Shown here: positions 37,501 through 47,197 of the stretch, piece by piece
Position numbering within the stretch: the stretch's first letter is position 1
Layout: every line of letters begins with the position of its first letter
NCBI GenBank assembly: GCA_028095005.1
Contig: CM051461.1
Location: 44,070,812 to 44,134,811 of the forward strand
Length of the DNA: 64,000 nucleotides
Source of the DNA: Rhynchospora pubera
Lineage: Eukaryota > Streptophyta > Magnoliopsida > Poales > Cyperaceae
Reading direction: 5' to 3'
Program-made: the position numbers and the translations under genes
Notes under the pieces: generated by a model
What the model was told of the DNA's origin: nothing
Databases searched by the model: none
Seen by the model: only the letters and a program-made list of their open reading frames with translations

Positions 37501-39747
37501 ACATGAGGAAGACCTCTTTTCTGGAACTCGATTGTGTAGATCACTACATGAAAGAAAGAAATATAGATAAGGAACTGGATAGTAATGAACAAAATAAAAA
37601 GGAGAGGAATAGATGCAAAGAAATATTATCGGAAAAGATAGCAATAGATAAGAAAAGAAAACGATATAGATAAGCACTGACGCGCTGCAACAGGACCGAA
37701 ACAGCTGCGTTCTCTCAGATCTTTGATCATTTCCTGAACTTTCATTCTGAAAACCCTGCAAGTGAGATCGGGCCTGTCACTGGCTTGTTGTCCAGGCATA
37801 AGATTTCGACGGATCTCAGCCCAGGCAGGGTTGCAAGTAAAGGTAATGAATAAATGGGGCGGGCCCAAAGATCGACAGACCGCAAGAGCATCTTGATAAT
37901 TCTGAAAAAGATATCGCGGGCCTCCAACAAATGATGCAGGCAGGATAAAACGCTTGCCTATTTGGTAGCCAAACATATCCCCTTGCAGGACAGCTGTTCT
38001 GATATTCTGGACAGAATCCATCCGGAGACTATCTTGGTTATGATAGAGATAAGTCAGCCGAGCATCCTCAATACACGCATACATGTCTACGCAAACTTGC
38101 TGAAACAGCCTGCCAGATCTAAATAGTATGGGGCTCTCATCAGTGCGGACATGTACCCTGTACCGATAGTACTCGAGCATCGTAACATGAGGCCTGCGCA
38201 CATTCGATGCTCCAACAGCAGAGGCATCATATTCTATATCTTCTGTGAAACTATCTTCTCCCCTACTAAATAAGAGAGGATACTGGAGAGCAAAGTATTT
38301 TCGATGCAGCGGATTGATGCGCTGCAATTGGCCGCCTCGAGAATGAATAATGATATCTCTTCTGGAGGAGTCCTCAGTAAAATCACCCACGATTAATCCA
38401 ACAACTTCGTCTGCAGCAGGCGCACTATATTGCACTGCTTGCCGACTACGTGTTGAAGATATCCGAAGGTAAAAATCGTCGGCAGCCAAAGAACCTATCC
38501 GATCCCGCGCAGTTTGGAAGCCCTGAGCAACGATGTTGTGCTCATAGAGCATATCTCTGAGCTGCACAACTATGTGCTCGCGCGGTCTATTGGAAAGAGA
38601 AATGTCTGCAATCGATGAAATTCTGTTTTGAACCTCATTGGCGGTGTCATAGAAATAAAGCTGAGCATATGCAGGCCGTTGGACTTCTGGCGGTGTCAAA
38701 GAACCTATACGGTGACAGACCTGGCCAGAGACACGAAAGACATAAGGACCCGCACTTCTATTGATCTGTTGGTCTAGCCTGACACCCATTGAAGTGAAAG
38801 CAAACATCGAATTGTAAGTCCTAATAGCTGACTGAAAGTGGACAGAATCAGGACCACCAGATGGGTCAAGCAATGTACGCAGCGGCTCAGGCGGGTCTTC
38901 CATCGGCGGCAGCAAAACTCTGCCTTGACGACAACAAAGGGTATAGACAGGGCCTGCAGCAGAAGATGCAGATTTGCATCTTTCTTCATACCAGAAGATG
39001 GCATGACAATCAGGACAGACCTGATCAGGATTCCCAAAATCAAGAAGGACTGGTGAGGGTCCTATGACAGACACAGAAAGAAAGAAGAAAGAATAAGAAA
39101 AGGTCATAATCCTGACAAAGTATTATGAAGAATGACCAAAAGAAATACGATATGACATACCTAGACATGAACGAAACTGCTGCGCAGAAGACCGATGATT
39201 GGCTGGACCAGAGGGCGGAGGCACTGGCTGATCAGCTTGAACAGCAGCTATCCTCCCTCTCGGACCAGGCCTGCGCGATCGCAAAGGGTACCCTACGAGG
39301 AAAGAAACAGGACGATACACTGACTCAGAAGGAGAACGAAGCAACTGGATTGTTAGATAGCACAATGGGAACAGTCCAGCTAAGAAAAGACTGAAACAAT
39401 AGAATCACTTAGAATGAGAATCAGACAGAAAAGCGAGACAAATAATAGCGCAAGTGGCACAGCAGAAGCAAAGGCCGCAGGAGACAAACTGCAACAGAAT
39501 CAGCAAGAAGAAAGCAGACAGGAAAACAGAATGATACAGACGGAGAATACCGACGGAAATAACTGAAGGGGGACCAAACAGATAACAAAAAAAATCAAGA
39601 AGGGATAGAGAGGACAGATAAAGAAAGAGGTAAGGAGATAACATGATATAGCAGGAACCAACCGGGAGAAGGATCGGAGGATGTACCATCCTGTGCAGAC
39701 GATGAAGCAACAGGAATAGAGCACCGAGATCTTTTGTTGCGTGCCAT
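34584..39747 (-). CDS. Helitron RepHel: HUH relaxase plus helicase
   Basis: Four exons, 39747-39663, 39292-39161, 39061-37682 and 37543-34584, total 4557 bases (1518 aa plus stop), and every phase agrees. The N-terminal part has a cysteine-containing CPDCHAIFWYEER motif. The Rep domain has HLFITFTCNPAW (about 480), the two-histidine metal site in KRGLPHVHIVLW (HVH about 546-548) and paired tyrosines in YLFKYLTK (about 681 and 685). The helicase domain has Walker A GPGGTGKT (about 1045-1052), Walker B IIWDEAPM (about 1122-1129), GGDFRQILPVV, INKSQGQSLDKVGIFL and YVALSRTTS. It nicks and joins Helitron ends through the tyrosines and unwinds DNA. The exon 3 donor was chosen because it restores FGPVAALIYTIEFQKRG. 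The start MARNKRSRCS is the first ATG of a short open exon behind a possible 5' UTR intron; this first exon is the least certain. No defects were seen. Confidence 0.92.
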
Positions 39748-40103
39748 GCAGCACCTAGAAGCAAATGACGCGCAGAAGCGAAAAAGGAAGCGCCGCGACA
39801 GGAAAGAATAAAAAGCAAGAAATGAAATATCGATCGATACGCAGATATATGAGCGCAACAGCCCAAAACTAAGTGTAAGATCTGTATAAAAACTGAGCCT
39901 AAAAAAGACACCCTAAATCTTCTTACCTGAAACCCCGTCAATAACTAATAAGAGCAAAGAACAAATCTGAAGCAAAGCAGCATGCATAATTATCAATAAA
40001 GTGCAGAAAACCCACAAATGAAACGAAGATACAACAGAAGAGAACATAAGTCAAAGAGGATACCTGATATGGAGCAAAGAAGCGAGCAAAGAAGAAGCAG
40101 CAG

Positions 40104-41425
40104 CAGAACACCGAAAACAAAAGACCTGCACAATAGAACACAGAAGAGCATCAGGAGAACTGAACAGGAAAAATAAATGCACCACAAGAAAGAAAGATTT
40201 CGCACTGCAACAATAGTAACACGATATAACTCGCCAAATACACAAAATCTGTCGCAGGTACTTCTTTTAACAGGAAAAGGGGAAAAAAAAAAGAGGTCTA
40301 AAGTTCAGGTAGAAGCAATTTTTTTAACTGATGAAGGCAGCACCATTTTTTTACAGCCAATCTCTATGAACTGACGAAGGCAGCACCAATTTTTTCCTAT
40401 CCAGAAACAACCACTGCCATACAGTATTGTAGAAAAGAAAAAGAAGACAGCAATAATACTCACAAATGGCAAAAAAAAATCTAAAAGAGAAAAGAAGAAA
40501 GACATACCGGCAGAAACAACGGCGCAGCAGCTGGAAGCACAGAAAAGCTAGAAGGAAAATATCGCCGATCATCAGTCCAGATAGCAATGAGAACAACGAA
40601 AGAACAAAAATAAAGAGGAAAAATCAAGCCATGAAAGAATGCCAGTTCTCTCTTTCAAATCGGAAGGAAAGAGTACCTGACAGTAAGAACGCAGAACACC
40701 GAAAACAAAAGACCTGCACAATAGAACACAAAAGAGCACCATGAGAACTGAACAGGAAAAATAAATGCACCACAAGAAAGAAAGATTTTCCACTACAACA
40801 ACGGTAACACGATATAACTTGCCAAATACACAAAATCTGTCACAGGCACCTCTTTTAACAGGAAAAGGGGGAAAAAAAAAGAGGTCTAAAGTTCAGGAAG
40901 AAGCAATTTTTAATTGATCAAGGCAGCACCATTTTTTTAGACCCAATCTGCATGAACTGATGAAGGTAGCACCAATTTTTTCCTAACCAGGAACAACCAC
41001 TGCCATACAATATTGTAGAAAAGAAAAAGAACACAGCAATAATACTCACAAATGGCAAACAAAATCTAAAACAGAAGCACCATTTTTTTAGAGCCAATCT
41101 CTATGAACTGATGAAGGCAACACCAATTTTTTCCTAACCAGGAACAACCACTGGCATACAGTATTGCAGAAAAGAAAAAGAACACAGCAATAATACTCAG
41201 AAATGGCAAACAAAATCTAAAACAGAAAAGAAGAAAGACATACCGGCAGAAACAACGGCGCAGCAGCCGGAAGCACAGAAAACCTAGAAGGGAAATATCG
41301 CCGATTATCAGTCCAGATAGCAATGAGAACGACGAAAGAAGAAAAATAAAGAGGAAAAACGAAGCCATGAAAGAATGCTAGTTCTCTCTTTCAAATCGGA
41401 AAGAAAGAGTACCTGACAGTAAGAA
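40104..41425. repeat. Nested direct duplications of about 590 bp in the Helitron 5' region
   Basis: The block beginning GAACACCGAAAACAAAAGAC at about 40105 recurs near 40692 with high identity through AGGTCTAAAGTTCAGG. A second block with GCACCATTTTTTT and CCAATCTCTATGAACTGA occurs near 40338, 40926 and 41078. A third block (GAAACAACGGCGCAGCAG to AGAGAAAGAATGC-like text) occurs near 40515 and 41252. The arrangement indicates successive tandem duplications with partial deletion. It lies upstream of the RepHel start, where the promoter and 5' UTR must be. Confidence 0.9.
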
Positions 41426-41546
41426 CGGAGAAGGCAAAGATAGAAAGGAAGAAGAGCGAAAGAAGAGAGAGGAAGAGCAAGGCAACTCTTTGGGAACAGA
41501 AAGAACGGAGAGAAGGTCCTGGAGAATCCATAGGCGCTAGGCAGCC

Positions 41547-41670
41547 GTACGACGCCGAATGACCGGAAGGTACAGGTCGAGCGTGGGCGGAGGGAAAAAA
41601 GAGGCGACCCGTACGACGCCGAATGACCGGAAGGTACAGGTCGAGCGTGGGCGGAGGGAAAAAAGAGCCG
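41547..41670. repeat. 64-bp tandem duplication near the Helitron 5' end
   Basis: GTACGACGCCGAATGACCGG starts at 41547 and again at 41611, and both copies continue nearly identically to GGGAAAAAAGAG. The period is 64 bp. Confidence 0.95.
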
Positions 41671-41973
41671 ACGCGGATCGCCTGCACCGAAGAAAGAAAG
41701 AGCGGAGAGAGAAGAGAGGCAGAGGCACAACAGAAAAGAGAGAATAAGAGGCAACACACGGAACGCCACAGAGAAGGAACGGGAAGAGAAAATCAACCGA
41801 GCACGGACCAAATAACCAAGCCCAGATAGAATCGGAGATCAACGGAGGAGATGCACCCATACACCCGAGAGACAAAATCAAGGGCCGAGATAATTGAACA
41901 GTAGGAAGCTGACTTGAATTTGAAGTATTTAAGATGGATGTTAACCAGGAACTAAATTTTGTCTTTCAAAAAA

Positions 41974-41999
41974 TCTCCAGTTTGGTACAATGGTAGAGA
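41974..41999 (-). other. Helitron 5' terminus
   Basis: On the minus strand the sequence TCTCTACCATTGTACC begins at 41999 and is preceded by A. TCTCTAC is a common plant Helitron start. It pairs with the CTAG end at 29960. The nine bases outside it are also shared with 22951-22959, so the exact boundary needs an empty site. Confidence 0.8.
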
Positions 42000-42032
42000 T
42001 CCAGTACTTATAAACGCAAGGAATGAAAGGAA

Positions 42033-42575
42033 TATTGGATGGTTTGATATTTAGGTCTAGCTTATAAACATGTGTTTCTACTATTCGATCGATTTGATCT
42101 GTGGTTAGATATTAATTGCCTTATGAAATAATAATATATTTTGATTTTTCGTTTAATAAAAAAATAAATTAAATAACATATCTATTTGTATCGATGTTAG
42201 ATTAAGCAATATATTTTTATTATCTAATATTATTTTATTTTTTTATTTGTTCATAATGTGGGTATCTTAAGCTGGTAATAATAAAAATTCGACAAGTTTC
42301 CTGATAATCTAACCAGACAAAAATTATTCGTAATGTACCCACAAAAAATCGGACCCCTCATATTTTAAGATCTAATTTCGCATCCGTATTGTACATAACT
42401 TAAATAATCTTGTTAGTAGGTAACTAAACTAATGGCGATACTTATTTGTCAATCATAAGAATTTATTTGGATTACCATATTCTCCCAACGCTTTGGAACC
42501 TCAATAAAAGCTTAGTTGGTTCCCCAAGAAACCATATATAATATATTAATGAGTTCTTTAGCTAAGTAACACATT
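42033..42575. other. AT-rich spacer; nothing recognised
   Basis: Host DNA to the right of the Helitron. No coding region, RNA gene or repeat with clear ends. Confidence 0.5.
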
Positions 42576-42583
42576 ATGTGAAG

Positions 42584-42872
42584 TAGGGCTGCCGACGGTA
42601 TACCGTTTACCGTGTACCGTGCACGTTCCGTCCAAACGAAACGAGTGACGAATCACTTTTCAGCATACGTTTTCGAAACGGAACGGTAAACGGAATGGAT
42701 TTCGGCATACCGTTGTGTGAAATACAGTGTAAAATGAGTCGTTCCGCTACGTTCCGTCCATTCCGTTACAAACGGAACGGATAACGAATCGTTCCAGTGC
42801 ATACCGTTGTTGAAACGGAACGGCAAACGGAATGGCCCATTCCGTTGCCGTTTGCAACGTTAAACAGGTCTA
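42584..42872. mobile_element. Small hAT element (289 bp)
   Basis: The left end is TAGGGCTGCCGACGG and the right end AACGTTAAACAGGTCTA, a degenerate inverted partner. A perfect 8-bp target duplication ATGTGAAG flanks it (42576-42583, 42873-42880). The interior consists of repeated AACGGAACGG/CCGTTCCGT words in both orientations, as in the related elements at 54311 and 55600. Confidence 0.85.
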
Positions 42873-43443
42873 ATGTGAAGCAATATGATCTGTATAGGTC
42901 AACGAACCCCGGCCCATCATGGGTCCTTTTGAAACAAACAGGACAAACGAAAAAATAGAAAAGAAAAACAACGGGAAAAAAAAAAAACATTGCCCCATCA
43001 ATTAATCATTGTCCATTTTCTTCTCTTTGAATTGTCCTAATTCAAAAGTTGGATTGCCTTCCTCCTCCATATATAATGCAACAAAAAGGTAAAAAAGAAA
43101 AAGTGGATTACTATTCAAGTGCAACTGACATGCGCTAACTTTCTTTTTGAAATTGAAGTTTCTAGGCCAACTTGTATGCAAATGGGAGTCACAACTCAGC
43201 AAGTTCTTTCACAAAGGGGGGACAGTAGAAAGCTGCGTTGTACCTAACATTTCTGGACCGGGTCTATGGTGATCAGTCAGTGTCTGATGCTGTTTTCGTT
43301 TGAGAAAAATAGTATTATGCTATTTAATCCAGTCCATTGGATTGGGATTTCTAAATGTCTCCATATATAAAGGAGTTTAATCAGGACAAACTATTGTATA
43401 TGAACATCAATAGTGAAATTCAGACGGTATAACTAAAAACCCT

Positions 43444-43591
43444 GGCTCCGTTTGGATGGTGTGGAAATAAGAGGAATAAGGAAAGAAGTATTGGAAAGTG
43501 TGTAATTTTGTGAAGAGTTTGGATTATTTATAATAAATTTATTATCTTATTTTCTTATTTTTTAATTCCTAGAGCTTATCCAAACGGAGCC
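43444..43591. mobile_element. Tourist-like MITE (148 bp)
   Basis: The ends GGCTCCGTTTGGATGG and TTATCCAAACGGAGCC are inverted repeats. The interior carries GGAATAAGG and AGTGTGTAATTTTGTGAAGA, shared in the same or inverted order with the copies at 46141, 49449, 49758 and 50219. Confidence 0.85.
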
Positions 43592-43704
43592 CTGATATTT
43601 GTATTTATCCAATGAAGGAAGAATAGCGGAAACCTACCCCTATGGTGGCTGTTTACATGTTTCATATTATTTACTTTTTTGTTTTAGAACTTAAGGAGTT
43701 CACA

Positions 43705-43773
43705 ATGGATCAGTTATTGACTAAATATGAAGTGCAACAATTGAGAAGACAGTACAATTCAAAACTCCCTGAT
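43705..43773 (+). other. Possible exon fragment, unidentified
   Basis: An open frame MDQLLTKYEVQQLRRQYN then SKLPD ends exactly at a strong donor (GAT|GTAAGT). It looks exon-like in codon use and boundary, but no companion exon was found on either side and the protein is not recognised. Confidence 0.2.
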
Positions 43774-44408
43774 GTAAGTACCGGAAACCAACCCCTATGA
43801 TGACATTTTTACTTGTTACATAATACGTTTTCATTTTATATTTTGATATTTCGATTATACGGAAGGATTTGAATTTCCCTTTATTATCAGATTACCCAGG
43901 TTATACGTGGTTCTCCTTGGCACAGTACCTTTAAAGTTGGGAACATATTATTCAACATAAAATAACTTGATCCGTTTAATTGACTTCATAAGACTCAGGC
44001 ACCATTCATCACACAACTTATCAAATTATTACTGGCTCAATTCATGATAAGGAACCATGATATTTACTGACAATTGATTGCTAAGTCGATTTGTTTCTAC
44101 TAAACAAAGTCAACTAGTAGCGGGCAACACAGCCTACGGGCGTTTTCAACTTTTCATTCCTCCAAAAAAAGAAATAAAGAAGGAAAAAAAAAAAAAAGTA
44201 GCGGCAACACCGTGATCCGTGAATGCAGTATTAGGGTTTCCACCTGGGCCGGATCTACAGTACATGAAGCCCAAGCTGAGTCCTGGGCTTGATTTTCGAA
44301 ACTGAGGCCTGGTTACAGGGATGTTAATCGTTTGTGCTAAAATGGGCCGTGCGATGCCTGGGCTTTTTGAAGCTCTGCTTCGCTACGGAGAAAAAATAAA
44401 AAAAATAA

Positions 44409-45643
44409 GGAAATTGATTACTAGCATCTCTATTTCTACCATCGCTACCATCGCTCGAAGCGCTCCCCTCTCCTAACCCAGCGAAGCGAAGCGCTCCTCT
44501 CTCCCCAGCGAAGTGAGCCCTCTCCTCACCCTGCGAAGCGCTCCCCTCTCCTCATCCGGGTACGCTCCTCTCCCTTCGCACTCTTCAGTCTCTTCCTTCT
44601 GTGCATCTCTCTCCCTTCCCCCTCCCTTCGCACTCTTCAGTCTCTTCCTTATGTTCAATTTGTTGGTGTATATGTTCACTTTGTTCATTCATATGTTCAA
44701 TTTGTTATTCTATATGTTCAATTTGTTTTGTTGCTTGTCAGATTTATGTGTTTATTTTATATCTCACTTTGTTGGTGTATATGTTCACTTTGTTCATTCA
44801 TCTGTTCAATTTGTTATTTCTATGTGTTCAATTTGTTTTGTTGTGCGTCAGATTTCTGTGTTTATTTTATGTATCACTTTGTTGGTGTATATGTTCACTT
44901 TGTTCATTCATATGTTCAATTTGTTATTCTATATGTTCAATTTGTTTTCTTGCTTGTCAGATTTATGTGTTTATTTTATATCTCACTTTGTTAGTGTATA
45001 TGTTCACTTTGTTCATTCATATGTTCAATTTATTATTTCTATGTGTTCAATTTGTTCTGTTGTTCGTCAGATTTCTATGTTTATTTTATGTCTCACTTTG
45101 TTGGTGTATATGTTCACTTTGTTCATTCATATGTTCAATTTGTTATTCTATATGTTCAATTTGTTTTCTTGCTTGTCAGATTTATGTGTATATGTTCACT
45201 TTGTTCATTTATATGTTCAATTTGCTATTCTATATGTTCAATTTGTTATTCTATATGTTCAATTTGTTACTTCTATGTGTTCAATTTGTTTTGCTGTGCG
45301 TCAGAGTTCTGTGTTTATTTTATGTCTCACTTTGTTGGTGTATATATTCACTTTGTTCATTCATATGTTCAATTTGTTATTCTATATGTTCAATTTGTTT
45401 TCTTGCTTGTCAGAGGAAAGACAGAGAAGAGAAGAAAAGACACGGGGGTAGAAGGAGAGTGAAGAGGGACGGAGGGGAGTGTGGCAGAGAAGGGAAGAGA
45501 GGAGGTGGAGAAGATGAACGCGCTAGGGAAGGAGAGCGCGCGTGAGAGGAGAGAGCGGAAGGAGTGCGCGCGTGAGACGAGAGGGAGCGGAAATTCTATT
45601 TTTGGTTAGCGATGGTACAAAATGCGATGGTGGTTATAATTCC
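44409..45643. mobile_element. Element B: pyrimidine arm, 110-bp tandem core, purine arm
   Basis: The ends are imperfect inverted repeats: GGAAATTGATTACTAG with TACCATCGCTACCATCGC on the left, and on the right the complement of GGAATTATAACCACCATCGC with TACCATCGCTAACC. Flanks are TAA (left) and TGA (right), close to a 3-bp target duplication. The left arm (44450-44650) is pyrimidine-rich with GCGAAGCGCTCCCCTCTC words; the right arm (45412-45595) is purine-rich with GCGCGCGTGAGA words. The core is a tandem array. No transposase is encoded. It shares its plan with elements A and C. Confidence 0.6.
44661..45412. repeat. Tandem array, about 110-bp unit with a 219-bp dimer order
   Basis: TGTTGGTGTATATGTTCAC recurs at about 44660, 44770, 44880, 44990 (as TTAGTG), 45100 and 45330. 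Two unit types alternate (GCTTGTCAGATTTATGTG and G-GTCAGATTTCTGTG), so the higher-order unit is about 219 bp. Each unit is itself built from ATGTTCAATTTGTTA-like words. Because 219 is divisible by three and the strand is poor in stop triplets, several frames stay open for about 300 codons; these are not considered genes. Confidence 0.95.
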
Positions 45644-45729
45644 TGAAAAAATAATGTGAAACGCTCAGGGGTGCCGGGTGCATAAGATAACGTCCAAAAA
45701 GACCACCAAAATAGTCATTTGCGATAACC

Positions 45730-46075
45730 GTTTACACATGAACGAAACCGTTTCAAACTTACGTTAACTGTTTACATATGAACAGAACTGGTATGTTATG
45801 TTTCCATTTCATTTTTGGTCACGTAACAAAATTACATTCGTTTCATTTCCGTTTCGTAAAACAGAACAGTTTTTCGTTTCGTTTTCTATTACGTTCTTCG
45901 TTTTCTGTTCCGTTCTTCGTTTTCCATTGATTTCAATCTAGTTTTCAGTAAATGAAACACTAACTTTTACCAATATCCATTTCTGAATACAAAGCTATTT
46001 TCTTCTTCGTTATCTGTTCCATTTCGGACGAAACAAAACGAAAACATCCGAAACGACATGGTATTGATAGCCCTA
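45730..46075. mobile_element. hAT-like small element, one end clear
   Basis: The right end reads GGTATTGATAGCCCTA, the complement of a TAGGGCTATCAATACC terminus. The interior contains many CGTTTCGTTT/AACGAAACG words as in the other small hAT elements. The left terminus and target duplication could not be identified, so this may be truncated; the start given is approximate. Confidence 0.5.
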
Positions 46076-46140
46076 TTCACAAGGGCTGCTCGATTGGACA
46101 CAAAAGTTAATAATTTTTTTCTTTCAAAAGCTCTTCACGA

Positions 46141-46299
46141 GGCTGTGTTTGGATGGGAGTGAGAATAAGAGAATAAGAAAAGATGGAAATAAATTTATTA
46201 TTAAACAATTCAAACTCTTCACAAAGTTACACACTTCCCGATACTTCTTCCCTACTTCTTCTCTTATTCCTCTTATTTCCACACCATACAAACGGAGCC
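46141..46299. mobile_element. Tourist-like MITE
   Basis: The ends are GGCTGTGTTTGGATGG and CATACAAACGGAGCC. The interior CAAACTCTTCACAAAGTTAC then ACACTTCCCGATACTTCTTC is nearly identical to the copies at 49758 and 50219. Confidence 0.85.
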
Positions 46300-47197
46300 G
46301 ATATGATAATTGATTTCACAGTTTTTTTTTCTTGGAAAGCACTGTCTTGACTCTTGATTGATTATGATTGATGTAACCTTTAAAAAGCTCTTAATTATGG
46401 TTTTAATCAAGTGTTATAGAGTGCGTTTTTGGAACTGTAGAGCATTATCATATATAAATACTACTTTAATGCTAAATATATGGTATTTATGTCCATCATT
46501 CTTTTTAGCTATCTCGATAATACGAATAATAATATAATTGTAGGAACATAATTCGAAGGAATTATGTAAAATTACTTTTGTTACATTTTTTTATCGAATT
46601 TATAAAAACAAGATATAAATTATAATTTGAAAAATTTTGCTGGCCTTCAAAAAAAATTATAATTTGAAACAGTACTGGTTATCAGTTTCTTAAAATAATT
46701 TTTATAAATTTATAATATTATTTATGATACTTTTTGCTGTTATATTAAATAATGCATACTTTATGGTGCCCAGTCTTATAAATACCCAAAATCCTCCACT
46801 GTTTCCACCCTACACTTCCTGGGTTTGAATTTATTAAGAACTATGACAAAAAAGGGTTTATTTGAAAATCCTTCAAGCCCATAATTAATAATTTAAACCT
46901 CAAATTACTTCTTTTTTTTTTTATCCTACACGTGTGTTTGTTTATCATAGAGCTGTTATTAACTTTCCAATTAGTAACAATGTATTTGAGTATTATGCAT
47001 CTAATTTGCTAATTTCTAATAAAACGTTCTTTTATGGAATCATTTATAAACGTGAATCCCACGATGTCGGAGAATATTTGGATATCGGATATAGTTATTC
47101 CTTTTTAAATTGACGGGGGTGAAAATTTACATTTTCGTTGGTTGTGTAGACAGAAAAGGGAAGTTGGGGTTCGTTAAAATATATACGGGGGTGATAA
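46300..47197. other. AT-rich spacer; nothing recognised
   Basis: No coding region or bounded repeat. Short frames only. Confidence 0.5.

Larger units (their letters stand above)
29960..41999 (-). mobile_element. Complete, apparently autonomous Helitron (12.04 kb)
   Basis: Read on the minus strand, the element starts with TCTCTACCATTGTACC (first base 41999, preceded by A) and ends with a GC hairpin and CTAG (last base 29960, followed by T). This is the canonical Helitron structure with insertion between A and T. Inside are an intact RepHel gene (39747-34584) and an intact RPA1-like gene (34481-31582) in the same orientation. The first 2.2 kb at the 5' side contain nested tandem duplications. 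The last 1.6 kb at the 3' side are noncoding with a diverged direct repeat. All catalytic motifs are present and no stop or frameshift was found in the spliced reading frames, so the element may be active or recently active. Confidence 0.92.
42881..44408. other. AT-rich spacer with one MITE and one short coding-like piece
   Basis: Apart from the MITE at 43444-43591 and the short frame at 43705-43773, no gene or bounded repeat was recognised. Confidence 0.45.

Noticed and set aside
41974..42050. A tRNA gene suggested by GGTACAATGGTAGAGA
   Set aside because: Only an A-box-like word is present; no B-box or cloverleaf could be traced downstream.
44513..45545. Open frames of 312 and 314 codons in the tandem array
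   Set aside because: They are a by-product of a stop-poor repeat whose dimer is divisible by three; different frames are equally open and no start or family signal exists.
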